Shown here piece by piece: positions 27,751-36,290 of a DNA stretch of 64,000 bases (position 1 is its first letter; each line of letters starts with the position of its first letter). Both the position numbers and the translations under genes were made by a program. The notes under the pieces are model-generated. The model was not told where the DNA came from. It ran no database searches and saw only the letters and a list, made by a program, of their open reading frames with translations. Source of the DNA: Verrucomicrobiia bacterium (GTDB lineage: Bacteria; Verrucomicrobiota; Verrucomicrobiia; Limisphaerales; UBA1100); assembly GCA_014239365.1 (NCBI GenBank), contig JAAZZB010000084.1:21980-85979 (forward strand). Direction: 5' to 3'.

Positions 27751-29130
27751 ATGAAACCCATTTATATATTTTTCTGTGTAATCGGAGTTTTGATCGGGGT
27801 TGCCGGTTCACAGATGTTTTCCGGCCCCGCAAACCGCGTTGAAACATCGTCAGTTCGAACCGCCAAAGAGCGAAGGGAGCACCTGCGTGTGGAGCGTCAA
27901 CAACGGGCGGAGCAACGGCAATTGGATGCAGTTTTGTTTCCTCCCGCTCCAATGCTGTCAACGACCGAGCCCGGGGAAGTGGCAGTAGAGATAATTGAAA
28001 AACTGAGGGTGCTGAAAAATGATGATTCGAGAATTTTTCAGCGTCGCATCATCCATTATTTTGAAAGCCTTTTGGAATTAGGGCCGGCATCGGTGCCGGC
28101 AATGATTGCTTTTTTGAATGAAGTGAATGATGTGATCTTTTTTGATCGTGAGCATTACAAACAAATTTCAATTGTCGGTACGTTTCAAATCCATCCCTCC
28201 TCTGGGCTGGTGGGTCTTTATGGTTTGAAGGGCGAGAAGCCGGATCCAATTTATTATCGTTCCAATAAGCGGCTGCCCAGTTTGAAGGGGATTGTTCCTT
28301 GGGCTTTTGTGCCCAAAAGTATGCGGCTGGGCATTGTTGAAACATTGGTAATGATGGGTGGGGATGAAGCGCGCGCCGGATTGGTAGTAGCCTTGAACAC
28401 CACGCGCGATGGGTTTGAGGTTGCGATGCTGGACGTGTGTTTTAGAATGATGGAAACCCCAAACCAAAAAGAACTGGTAACAAATGTGATCCATAAAATT
28501 CTGAATGAATTTCCAGATTATCCGCAAACAAATTTTGAACAAAGTTCGCGTGAATACCTGTTCACGTTGTTGGTGAAATATAATGACCACCGGTATGTGC
28601 CGGTCGCAAAGGACAGAATTGTGGATGAAGCCACCGGACGGATGAATCCAAACTCTGTGGAATATTTAATTTCAACACTCGGTCCGGATGCGTTGACAAT
28701 TCTGGGGCCGTATTACTTCGGTAACCTTCTTTCAAACGAATGGGATCGGCGTGGGTTAAGGAATAAAATGCTTCCATTTTTGGGTCATCACCCAATCGCT
28801 GCGGATGTCTTTCGCCGTGCGATGGGGGAGGTTGGGAAGGGTGAATCTAAATTGGAAAAGGCAGATTTTCTGGCAACGTTGTGGTCATCACGGGAATTGC
28901 GAGCAGTCCGAAACGCTGATTACAAGCAAGTGATGAAGAATCGGATTAAAATATACAGCGAATTAAAACGATTCCCACCGGCTGCATATCATGAATTAGT
29001 GGATTCCTCGTTTAACACGACAATTTCCAAGATGCAAAAAGAAATGCGCGATATTCTTGATCGAGAATTTTTTGTTACCTCCGGGGGCGTAGTGTTGCTT
29101 ATAGAAGAAACGCGAACGGAAACCCAATGA
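27751..29130 (+). CDS. Unknown membrane-anchored or secreted protein
   Basis: The 459-residue product has an N-terminal hydrophobic helix (about residues 4-22) that could be a signal anchor, then a charged region (about 38-60) rich in R and E, and a largely helical body. Segments such as LGPASVPAMIAFL and MRLGIVETLVMMGGDEARAGLVVAL resemble HEAT-like helical repeats, but I cannot assign a family. Base composition is lower in GC than the neighbours. Its stop overlaps the ATG of a decayed copy of its own 5' end (ATGA at 29127-29130). Confidence 0.75.
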   Translation: MKPIYIFFCVIGVLIGVAGSQMFSGPANRVETSSVRTAKERREHLRVERQQRAEQRQLDAVLFPPAPMLSTTEPGEVAVEIIEKLRVLKNDDSRIFQRRIIHYFESLLELGPASVPAMIAFLNEVNDVIFFDREHYKQISIVGTFQIHPSSGLVGLYGLKGEKPDPIYYRSNKRLPSLKGIVPWAFVPKSMRLGIVETLVMMGGDEARAGLVVALNTTRDGFEVAMLDVCFRMMETPNQKELVTNVIHKILNEFPDYPQTNFEQSSREYLFTLLVKYNDHRYVPVAKDRIVDEATGRMNPNSVEYLISTLGPDALTILGPYYFGNLLSNEWDRRGLRNKMLPFLGHHPIAADVFRRAMGEVGKGESKLEKADFLATLWSSRELRAVRNADYKQVMKNRIKIYSELKRFPPAAYHELVDSSFNTTISKMQKEMRDILDREFFVTSGGVVLLIEETRTETQ

Positions 29131-29273
29131 AACCCATTTATATATTTTTCTGTCTGATCGGAGTTTGATCAGGGTTGCCGGTTCACAGATTTTTTCTGAT
29201 CCTACAATCCGCGTGGATGAAACGCCAAACCCGCCACCACATCAAAAGTCGGCGACGTAGTGCGCTGGAAATA
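29127..29273 (+). pseudogene. Duplication scar: 5' fragment of the preceding gene fused to the 3' end of the M48 gene
   Basis: Positions 29127 to about 29222 closely repeat the first 95 nt of the gene at 27751, but a one-base deletion in the GGAGTTTTGATC run brings a TGA in frame after 13 codons. Directly behind, 29224-29273 repeats the last 50 nt of the M48 peptidase gene (27565-27614) with 2 mismatches. The order is reversed relative to the originals, as expected of a tandem duplication that later lost its middle. Confidence 0.85.
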
Positions 29274-29317
29274 GTGTGGGGCTTGTTTCAATCACTTCTT
29301 TAAACTAGCCTTTGGCT

Positions 29318-30007
29318 ATGTCCAGCACTGGCCCTCAGGATGCGCCGACTCATTGGCGCGGGATTCTTCGGCATCTTGGCCCGGGGCTAATTATCACGGC
29401 TTGTATCGTGGGCTCGGGGGAGTTGATTGCCACGCCGATGGTGGGGGCGGAGTATGGGTTTAGTTTGCTGTGGTTTATCATCGGCGGCTGTATGATCAAG
29501 GTGCTGGTGCAGGTGGAGCTGGGGCGGTTTGCAATTTCAAAGGGGATGACGACGCTGGAGGCGATGAACACGATTCCGGGGCCGCGGCTGGTGGTGTCTT
29601 GGTTGGTGTGGTGTTGGCTGTTTATGTTTGTGGGGATTTTGTTTCAGCTCGGCGGCATTGTGGGCGGGGTGGGGAAGGTGGTGGCGGAGTTGGGATGGTT
29701 CGAGGAATTTGGGGGCACGGGAATTTTTACGTTGGATCGGCTGATCGCGCTGGCAGTGTCGGCGGCGACGGTGGCGATTTTGGCTTCGGGCAAGTACAAA
29801 CCGGTGGAGGTGTTTTCGACGATCGTGGTGGTGTTGTTTATGGTGGCGACGTTGTTTGCGTTGGGGAGTTTGCAATGGTCGCCGGAGATGGCGGCGCATT
29901 CGATTTCGTGGAGCGATCTTCGTGAGGGATTTCAGTTTCGTTTGCCGGGGGATTTTTCCACGGCGTTTGCGGCGTTCGGCACATCGGCGTGGGGGCGTCG
30001 GAGTTGA
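29318..30007 (+). CDS. Nramp-like divalent metal transporter, N-terminal part of a frameshifted gene
   Basis: The 229-residue frame holds about six membrane helices of an Nramp-related transporter: GPGLIITACIVGSGELIATP as helix 1, VQVELGRFAISKG after helix 2, and the GTSA stretch at the end. The classical DPGN motif is not present in helix 1, so this is a divergent Nramp-like group. The frame breaks around 29984-29989; restoring one base (FGT-IGVGASELIYYP) joins it to the next frame, which continues the same protein. The break falls in the predicted helix 6, a core transport helix, so the split product should be inactive unless recoded. Confidence 0.85.
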   Translation: MSSTGPQDAPTHWRGILRHLGPGLIITACIVGSGELIATPMVGAEYGFSLLWFIIGGCMIKVLVQVELGRFAISKGMTTLEAMNTIPGPRLVVSWLVWCWLFMFVGILFQLGGIVGGVGKVVAELGWFEEFGGTGIFTLDRLIALAVSAATVAILASGKYKPVEVFSTIVVVLFMVATLFALGSLQWSPEMAAHSISWSDLREGFQFRLPGDFSTAFAAFGTSAWGRRS

Positions 30008-30675
30008 TTTATTATCCATATTGGTGTTTGGAAAAAGGCTACGCGCGCAATGTCGGCACGCCGAATCCCACGAACGTTTGGTACAAGCGCACGCAGGGTT
30101 GGCTGCGGGTGATGCGGATCGATGCGTGCGTGTCGATGGTGATTTACACGGGGGCGACGGTGGCGTTTTTTCTGCTCGGCGCGGCGCTGCTGCACGGCGC
30201 TTCGGGGGTGAGCAATGACACGATGATCGCGGATCTCTCCAAAATGTACGCGCCACTCGGCAAGGCGGGGTTGACGGTTTTTCTGCTGGGCGCGTTTGTG
30301 GTTTTGTTTTCCACAATGGTGACGGCGTCGGCTTCGAACGCGCGATTGTTGGCGGATGGGTTGGTGCTGTTTCAACTCAAGAAACCGCGTAGCGAAAAGG
30401 AGCGCACGAAGTTGCTGAGCCAATGTTGCATCGCAGTGCCGATGGTGTGCGCGGGGGTGTATTTATTTGTGGGCGCGCCGGTGTCGTTAGTGCTGGTGGG
30501 CGGCGTGGCGCAGGCGTTGATGCTACCATTCCTCGCGGGCGCGGCGTTGTATTTCCGCTATAAACAAACGGACAAACCGCTGCAACCGGGCAAGGTGTGG
30601 ACGGCGTTGCTGTGGGTTTCGGCCCTCGCGATGGCGGCAGTGGGGTTGTTTCAGTTTTATCAAAAGTTGACTTAG
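29989..30675 (+). CDS. Nramp-like divalent metal transporter, C-terminal part of a frameshifted gene
   Basis: This frame overlaps the end of the preceding one and continues the transporter from the GVGASELIYYPYWCLEKGYAR segment through five or more hydrophobic helices (about 228 residues). Its only start is a GTG at 29989 inside the preceding reading frame without a ribosome site, so it is best read as the second half of one disrupted gene. The complete protein would be about 450 residues. Confidence 0.8.
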   Translation: MGASELIYYPYWCLEKGYARNVGTPNPTNVWYKRTQGWLRVMRIDACVSMVIYTGATVAFFLLGAALLHGASGVSNDTMIADLSKMYAPLGKAGLTVFLLGAFVVLFSTMVTASASNARLLADGLVLFQLKKPRSEKERTKLLSQCCIAVPMVCAGVYLFVGAPVSLVLVGGVAQALMLPFLAGAALYFRYKQTDKPLQPGKVWTALLWVSALAMAAVGLFQFYQKLT

Positions 30676-30746
30676 CCGCTCCGTCGATTGGTTTTTCTTT
30701 TGCCAAACGGCGGAAGATTGAACAGTCTCCGGCCCTGCCGAATATT

Positions 30747-31562
30747 ATGACTTTGCCAACTGTGAAAATGACCGAGGGCATCCACGTGATGCATTTGTTT
30801 TATCGCGTGGATCGAATGGCGTGGGATGAGCTTTCCCCGCGCGAAAGCGAGGCCGCGCGCGAACGCCTTGAAGCCCTCTGCGCCGCCAACAGCGATGCCT
30901 CGCATCCGCTCTTGCGCTGCTACGCCAATGTGAGCGGCAAGGCGGATCTTGCGTTTTGGCTCTTCCACGAAGACCTCGCGCAGCTCGCGCAAATGCATCG
31001 CGACCTCGAGGCGTGCTTTCCGGCGGGCAGTATCGATTTGGTTTACAGTTACTTCAGCGTCACGGAGTTGACGGAATATCAACCGACCGAAGATGACCTC
31101 AAAGCGCGCGCGTTGCGAGAGTTCAAGCTCGAAGAAGGCACGCCGGAGTTTGATGCCAAAATGGAAGAGCTGATGGCGTGGAAAGTGGATTACGAAAAAT
31201 TCCGGCTCTACCCCGAAATGCCCGATTGGGATGTGATGTGTTTTTATCCAATGCTCAAAAAACGGCAGGGCGAGGACAACTGGTACAGTCTCGATTTCGA
31301 CACGCGCAAAAAACTAATGCGCACCCACGCCATCACTGGCCGCAAATACGCCGGTCGCATCAGCCAGCTCATCACCGGCAGCACTGGTCTCGATGACTGG
31401 GAATGGGGCGTCACGCTGATGGCCAAAGAAGTCGCCTCAGTAAAAGACATCGTCCACGAAATGCGCAAAGACGAAGTGACCGCCCGCTACGGCGAGTTCG
31501 GACCCTTTTACATTAACCTCCGTCTTGAGCCGCCCGCGTTGTGGGCGCATTTGGGGTTGTAG
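30747..31562 (+). CDS. hemQ: Coproheme decarboxylase (chlorite dismutase-like family)
   Basis: The 271-residue protein belongs to the HemQ family, which decarboxylates coproheme III to heme b in the coproporphyrin-dependent heme pathway. Visible marks are FYPMLKKRQGEDNWYSL with the catalytic-region Tyr, the proximal heme His in MRTHAITGRKYAGRISQLITGS, and GLDDWEWGVTLMAKE. The ATG at 30747 is chosen because the upstream frame overlaps the transporter gene. No other heme genes lie nearby. Confidence 0.92.
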   Translation: MTLPTVKMTEGIHVMHLFYRVDRMAWDELSPRESEAARERLEALCAANSDASHPLLRCYANVSGKADLAFWLFHEDLAQLAQMHRDLEACFPAGSIDLVYSYFSVTELTEYQPTEDDLKARALREFKLEEGTPEFDAKMEELMAWKVDYEKFRLYPEMPDWDVMCFYPMLKKRQGEDNWYSLDFDTRKKLMRTHAITGRKYAGRISQLITGSTGLDDWEWGVTLMAKEVASVKDIVHEMRKDEVTARYGEFGPFYINLRLEPPALWAHLGL

Positions 31563-31620
31563 ATTTGAACCGCCCAGCTTCGCGCTTGACCATCGCCGCT
31601 GCCGGTTGTTTTCTCCCCGC

Positions 31621-32886
31621 GTGGAACGACTACCCGGATTTCGTGATTTTTATCCCGAGCCCTTGCCCGACGGCGAGGCTTGGAGTGCCAACGTGCGCAA
31701 ACACATTTTTGACGTGTGGCACGAGATCGCCGAATTCTACGCGTTCCAACCCTACGACGGGCCGCCGCTGGAGCCGCTGAGCTTGTTCACCGCCAAGAGC
31801 GGCCAGGAAATTGTCGGCCAACTTTACAACTTCGAAGACAAAGGCGAACGCGCTGTGGCCCTTCGTCCAGAGATGACCCCCACCGTGGCGCGGATGGTCG
31901 CCGCCCGCGAGCGGCATTATAAGAAGCCGCTCAAATGGTATTCCATCCCTCAACTCTTTCGCTATGAGCGCCAGCAAAAAGGCCGACTGCGCGAGCACTT
32001 CCAATTTAATGCCGACATTTTTGGCGAAGCCGATCCCGCCGCTGATGCGGAACTCATCGCAATGCTCATCGATTTGTTGCGGGCATTCAAACTCACTGCC
32101 GAGGATTTTGTCATTCGCCTCAGCAGCCGCAATGCGTGGCAGGATTTCTACAATCAAAATGGTGGCGACGAATCAAAGGCGTACGATTTTTATCAAGCCG
32201 TCGACAAACTCGAACGCACCGCGCCCGAAGAAAGCGAAAAGAAATTCCAAGCCCTCGGTTTCACGCTGGAGCAAGTTCGCAATTTCATCGCTGCCGGTGA
32301 ACCCACCGAAGAACTCCAAGCCGTGCTCGACAACCTTGCCGCACGCGGGATGAGCGATTTTGTGAAGATCGATTACAACGTCATCCGCGGCCTTGCGTAT
32401 TACACCGGCGTCGTCTACGAAGCTTTCGATCGCAAAGGCGAATTTCGCGCCATTGCCGGTGGCGGCCGCTACGATCAATTGGTGAATCTCGTTTCAAAAG
32501 GCAAAAAGAACATCCCCGCCGCCGGCTTTGCGATGGGCGATGTGGTGTTGGTGGAGTTGCTGAAAGAACGGGGATTGATGCCGGAAACTCAAGGCAACAT
32601 CGAAGTCTATGCCCTGATTGAGGATGAAACTAAACGTCCCGCCACACTGTCGGTCGTTCAGATGCTACGTGAGGAAGGGTGGAGTGTGGATTATCCGTTC
32701 GCCCCGATTAAGCCGGACAAGCAAATCAAACGCGCCCTCGAAATTGGAGCCGAATTTTCCGTCCGAATTGTGGACGATGAGTTTGCTCTGTTGAAAAATT
32801 TTGAAACTAAACAAGAGGAAAAAGTTCCCTTCGGTGAGTTGGGAGAGCGAATGATTCAAATCATTTGCGCCGACGATTCGGAGTAG
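31621..32886 (+). CDS. hisS: Histidine-tRNA ligase
   Basis: The 421-residue class II synthetase charges tRNA-His. Motif 1 is in the N-terminal part with RPEMTPTVARM, motif 2 is QLFRYERQQKGRLREHFQFNADIFG, and the His-specific blocks GLAYYTGVVYEAF and GGGRYDQL are present, followed by an anticodon-binding domain (from about residue 325). The start is the GTG at 31621, which gives the family N-terminus RLPGFRDFYPE; no ATG fits. xylB follows after 7 nt. Confidence 0.95.
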   Translation: MERLPGFRDFYPEPLPDGEAWSANVRKHIFDVWHEIAEFYAFQPYDGPPLEPLSLFTAKSGQEIVGQLYNFEDKGERAVALRPEMTPTVARMVAARERHYKKPLKWYSIPQLFRYERQQKGRLREHFQFNADIFGEADPAADAELIAMLIDLLRAFKLTAEDFVIRLSSRNAWQDFYNQNGGDESKAYDFYQAVDKLERTAPEESEKKFQALGFTLEQVRNFIAAGEPTEELQAVLDNLAARGMSDFVKIDYNVIRGLAYYTGVVYEAFDRKGEFRAIAGGGRYDQLVNLVSKGKKNIPAAGFAMGDVVLVELLKERGLMPETQGNIEVYALIEDETKRPATLSVVQMLREEGWSVDYPFAPIKPDKQIKRALEIGAEFSVRIVDDEFALLKNFETKQEEKVPFGELGERMIQIICADDSE

Positions 32887-32893
32887 CCATCCA

Positions 32894-34423
32894 ATGCGCG
32901 AACTGTACCTCGGCATCGACAGCGGCACGCAATCCACCAAGGCGTTGGTGGTGGATGCCAAAAACGGCAAGGTGCTCGGCAGCGCCCAGCGCGCGTACGG
33001 GCTCATCGCGGGCCTGCCCGCAGGCGCGAAGGAGCAGCATCCCGAAACTTGGAAACGCGCCACGGCGGCCACCATCAAAGCCGCACTTAAACAAGCCAAA
33101 GCCAGTGCGGCCGAGGTGAAGGGCATCGGCGTCAGTGGCCAACAACACGGCTTTGTGCCGCTCGATAAAAAGGGCGCGGTCATTCGTCCCGCCAAACTTT
33201 GGTGCGATACCACCACCACCGCCGAGTGCGAAGCCATCACTCAAAAACTCGGCGGCCTCAAAAAAACCATTGCGCGCGTGGGGAACGCGATGTTGCCGGG
33301 ATTCACCGCGCCAAAGATTGCATGGCTGAAAAAGCACGAGCCAAAAAATTACAAACGCCTCGCCACAGTTTTGTTACCGCACGATTACCTAAACTTTTGG
33401 CTCACCGGAAATGCCGTGATGGAATATGGCGACGCCAGCGGCACGGCGTTGCTCGATGTCAAAAACCGCAAGTGGTCAGCCGCCGCCATCAACGCAATCG
33501 ATCCCGCATTGGCAGACAAACTACCGCCGCTCATCTCCAGCGATCAACCCGCCGGAAATCTTTCCGCCGCCACAGCAAAGTCGCTTGGCCTTTCCACTGC
33601 TACATTGGTGAGCGCCGGTGGCGGCGATAATATGATGGGCGCCATCGGCACCGGCAACACGCGTCCGGGAATTGTCACTGCAAGTTTCGGAACGAGTGGA
33701 ACGATTTACGCGTGCGCGGCAAAACCAGTGATCGATCCTCAAGGCGAGATTGCTGCGTTTTGCGATTCCACCAATCGTTGGTTGCCGTTGCTTTGCACGA
33801 TGAACGTTACCGTGGCCACTGAAATGGTGCGGAACCATTACGGCCTCTCGCACGCGCAATTTGAAAAAGCGGCCGCCAAAGTGCGTGCCGGAAGCGATGG
33901 CCTCATTCTGTTGCCGTACCTCGAAGGCGAGCGCACACCGAATGTGCCCGACGGCACGGGCGTGTGGTTTGGCGCGAATACAAAAACGCAAAGCGCGGGT
34001 CACTTCGCACGCGCGGCGATGGAGGGCGTCACACTCGGGATGAATTACGGCTTGCGCCGCCTCGCCACTCTCGGCGTGAAGCCCAAACAAATCCGCGCCA
34101 CCGGCGGCGGTGCGCAATCCAAACTCTGGCGGCAAATGATGGCGGATGTCTTCGATGCCGAAGTGGTCACCCTCGCCGTCAGCGAAGGTGCGGCATACGG
34201 CGCCGCCCTCCAAGCGATGTGGTGCGTGGCCAAAAATCGTTGTGAAAAACTCTCCATAAATGACTTTTCCGATCAATTTGTGAAACTTAACTCGCGCCAA
34301 ACCGCCCAGCCCAAAAAGGCAAATGTAGCTGTTTACCGACAAATACAGGCGATTCAAGGCGAATTGTCTACGGGCCTTCGCAGCACATTTTCCCGCCATC
34401 GCAAGTTTTTGGATTATGAATAA
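32894..34423 (+). CDS. xylB: Xylulokinase
   Basis: The 509-residue FGGY-family kinase phosphorylates D-xylulose to xylulose-5-phosphate. The N-terminal LGIDSGTQSTKALVVD phosphate loop, GVSGQQHGFVPLD, the RPAKLWCDTTT segment and the C-terminal ATGGGAQSKLWRQMMADV adenosine motif all fit XylB. It lies just after hisS and has no adjacent xylA or sugar transporter, so its place in a pathway is not shown by context. Confidence 0.93.
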   Translation: MRELYLGIDSGTQSTKALVVDAKNGKVLGSAQRAYGLIAGLPAGAKEQHPETWKRATAATIKAALKQAKASAAEVKGIGVSGQQHGFVPLDKKGAVIRPAKLWCDTTTTAECEAITQKLGGLKKTIARVGNAMLPGFTAPKIAWLKKHEPKNYKRLATVLLPHDYLNFWLTGNAVMEYGDASGTALLDVKNRKWSAAAINAIDPALADKLPPLISSDQPAGNLSAATAKSLGLSTATLVSAGGGDNMMGAIGTGNTRPGIVTASFGTSGTIYACAAKPVIDPQGEIAAFCDSTNRWLPLLCTMNVTVATEMVRNHYGLSHAQFEKAAAKVRAGSDGLILLPYLEGERTPNVPDGTGVWFGANTKTQSAGHFARAAMEGVTLGMNYGLRRLATLGVKPKQIRATGGGAQSKLWRQMMADVFDAEVVTLAVSEGAAYGAALQAMWCVAKNRCEKLSINDFSDQFVKLNSRQTAQPKKANVAVYRQIQAIQGELSTGLRSTFSRHRKFLDYE

Positions 34424-34503
34424 CTTGTGAATAGATGGGCGGGAAGTGTTAATAAGTGAGCATCTTTTTTCTCCGATTCATTGGCGAAATCCTAAATGTG
34501 TGG

Positions 34504-34509
34504 TATATT
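34504..34509 (+). promoter_or_regulatory. Putative -10 box of hpf
   Basis: TATATT in the string TGTGGTATATTG ends 8 nt before the ATG at 34518. The 94-nt gap after xylB is AT-rich and gives hpf its own promoter; a very short or absent leader is predicted. Confidence 0.45.
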
Positions 34510-34517
34510 GACCGCAT

Positions 34518-34871
34518 ATGAAGTTGGTTCTGTCTACTCATAAAGTTACCCTAACCGATGGTCTCAAGGATCATGTTCGCATATGCATCGAGAAGCTTGA
34601 TCACCAGGAAACGCATGCGCTTGCTGCATTCGTGAATCTCGAGCGCGATCATATAGGTCACCCCGACAAACGATACACGTGCACAATGAAGGTGGCCTTG
34701 CCCGGCCAGAATCTCATCGCTCGTGATGCCGAAGATGATCTGTACGCAGCCATCGATCTCGTCACCAAAAAAGTTCAGGCGCAATTGCGCAAACGGCACA
34801 GCAAGTTCAAAGCCCGTAATCACAAACAGGCAGCTCAAATAAAGAGCGGACTTCAGGCCGTGGCGGCTTGA
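34518..34871 (+). CDS. hpf: Ribosome hibernation promoting factor, short form
   Basis: The 117-residue protein has the HPF/RaiA beta-alpha-beta-beta-beta-alpha fold: THKVTLTDGLKDHVRICIEKLDH at the N-terminus and RDAEDDLYAAIDLVTKKVQAQLRKRHSK at the C-terminus, where basic residues contact 16S rRNA. It lacks the long C-terminal dimerisation domain of long HPF, so it should either stabilise 100S dimers together with another factor or act like YfiA. Confidence 0.93.
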   Translation: MKLVLSTHKVTLTDGLKDHVRICIEKLDHQETHALAAFVNLERDHIGHPDKRYTCTMKVALPGQNLIARDAEDDLYAAIDLVTKKVQAQLRKRHSKFKARNHKQAAQIKSGLQAVAA

Positions 34872-34912
34872 CATAGGTTGACCGCGACGCGGGTTCCCCG
34901 TTAGCGTGGCGC

Positions 34913-36151
34913 GTGCTCCTGCGCGCGCGCATTGTTGTTCCCGTTTCCCAACCGCCCATCGCGGATGGCTTCGTGCGCGTGCATGGCAACCGCATTACCG
35001 CCGTGGGCAAATGGGCGGAGGCGGAACATAAAAGTGAGGCGGATGATCTCGGCGAAGTGATTCTCTTGCCGGGGTTGGTCAATGCCCACTGCCATCTGGA
35101 CTACACCGATTTCGTGGGCGCCATTCCTACGCCGCGATCCTTCACGGATTGGATCAACGCCATCGTTGATCTCAAAGCCGATGTGAATGACACCGCCCAT
35201 TGCGAATCGTGGTTGCACGGCGCAGCCCAATGCCTCCGCCACGGCACTACCACACTCGGCAACATCGAGACGCGGCCGGATTTGCTGCCGAAACTTTGGG
35301 CCGCAACGCCGTTGCGGATGGTTTCGTTTTTGGAACTCATTGTCATCCGCGCCCATAGCGATGCCGCCCAAGCCGTGGCCGATGCGACGGACTGGATCGT
35401 CAACCACAAACCGCCGCGCGGGCGCGCAGGTTTGTCGCCGCACGCGCCGTACACCACCAAGCCGGACTTGCTCGAAGCGTGTGCTGGCACTGGATTGCCG
35501 ATGGCAATGCATTTGGCGGAATCCGCCGAGGAAGATGAAATGTTCCGCCAAGGCACGGGCGCGCTTTACGAACGCCTTGCCGCCGCGGGTCGCGAGATGA
35601 CCGATTGCGGCAGCGGCTCGCCCATCGCCCACGCGCAACGCAACGGGGTGTTGCGTAAAAACCTCCTCGCCATTCACGGGAATTATTTGGATGACGATGA
35701 CCTTCATTTGCTCGCGGAAAATCAGGTAAGCCTCGTTCATTGCCCGCGCAGTCACGCGTACTTTGGTCACGCGCCGTTTCGCGCCGAGGCGTTGCGTGCG
35801 GCGGGCGTGAATCTTTGTCTCGGCACCGACAGTCTCGCCACGATGCGCGATGGCGATGCGGAGTTAAGTCTGTTCGACGAACTCCGCGTCCATTACGAAG
35901 AGTTTCCGGATGTGTCGGCAGAAACATTGTTGCAACGCGTCACCACCAATCCCGCGCGTGCGTTGGGGATGGTCGGACAAGTGGGCGAGTTGGCGACGGA
36001 TGCATTCGCGGATTTGATTTCATTGCCCTTTAGGGGCCCAGTCGAAAAGGCAATCGAAACCACCGTGAACCACACCGCCCCCCCTCAAGCGGTTATGCTG
36101 GATGGACAATGGGAAGTGCCACCACCATTGTTTGTGAAAGGCGAGCAATGA
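34913..36151 (+). CDS. Amidohydrolase-superfamily deaminase (MtaD/TrzN-like)
   Basis: The 412-residue metal-dependent hydrolase has the HxH pair (His59, His61 in NAHCHLDY), the later metal His in MAMHLAES, a second His in AIHGNYL and the catalytic Asp in CLGTDS, the order found in adenosine-type and S-adenosylhomocysteine/methylthioadenosine deaminases. Aminodeoxyfutalosine deaminase of menaquinone synthesis is another candidate. The start is a GTG at 34913 without a good ribosome site, so the N-terminus is uncertain by a few residues. It lies upstream of bioF but no functional link is evident. Confidence 0.82.
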   Translation: MLLRARIVVPVSQPPIADGFVRVHGNRITAVGKWAEAEHKSEADDLGEVILLPGLVNAHCHLDYTDFVGAIPTPRSFTDWINAIVDLKADVNDTAHCESWLHGAAQCLRHGTTTLGNIETRPDLLPKLWAATPLRMVSFLELIVIRAHSDAAQAVADATDWIVNHKPPRGRAGLSPHAPYTTKPDLLEACAGTGLPMAMHLAESAEEDEMFRQGTGALYERLAAAGREMTDCGSGSPIAHAQRNGVLRKNLLAIHGNYLDDDDLHLLAENQVSLVHCPRSHAYFGHAPFRAEALRAAGVNLCLGTDSLATMRDGDAELSLFDELRVHYEEFPDVSAETLLQRVTTNPARALGMVGQVGELATDAFADLISLPFRGPVEKAIETTVNHTAPPQAVMLDGQWEVPPPLFVKGEQ

Positions 36152-36186
36152 GCCGAAAAAATCTTCGAGAAGAAATGGCGTGTTAT

Positions 36187-36250
36187 GTGCTGCCGGCATC
36201 TTGTCGGCAGATCCGGAGTCACCCATCTGTCGGCAAGATGCCGGCAGCAC
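36187..36250. repeat. Imperfect 24-bp inverted repeat between amidohydrolase and bioF genes
   Basis: Positions 36187-36210 and 36227-36250 are near-perfect reverse complements built on the core TGCCGGCATCTTG/CAAGATGCCGGCA, with a 16-nt loop. It stands between two same-strand genes and resembles the other palindromic elements of this window. Confidence 0.8.
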
Positions 36251-36290
36251 GCAACCCGCAAGGCGATTTCTCAGATAATCTTCAGTGAAC

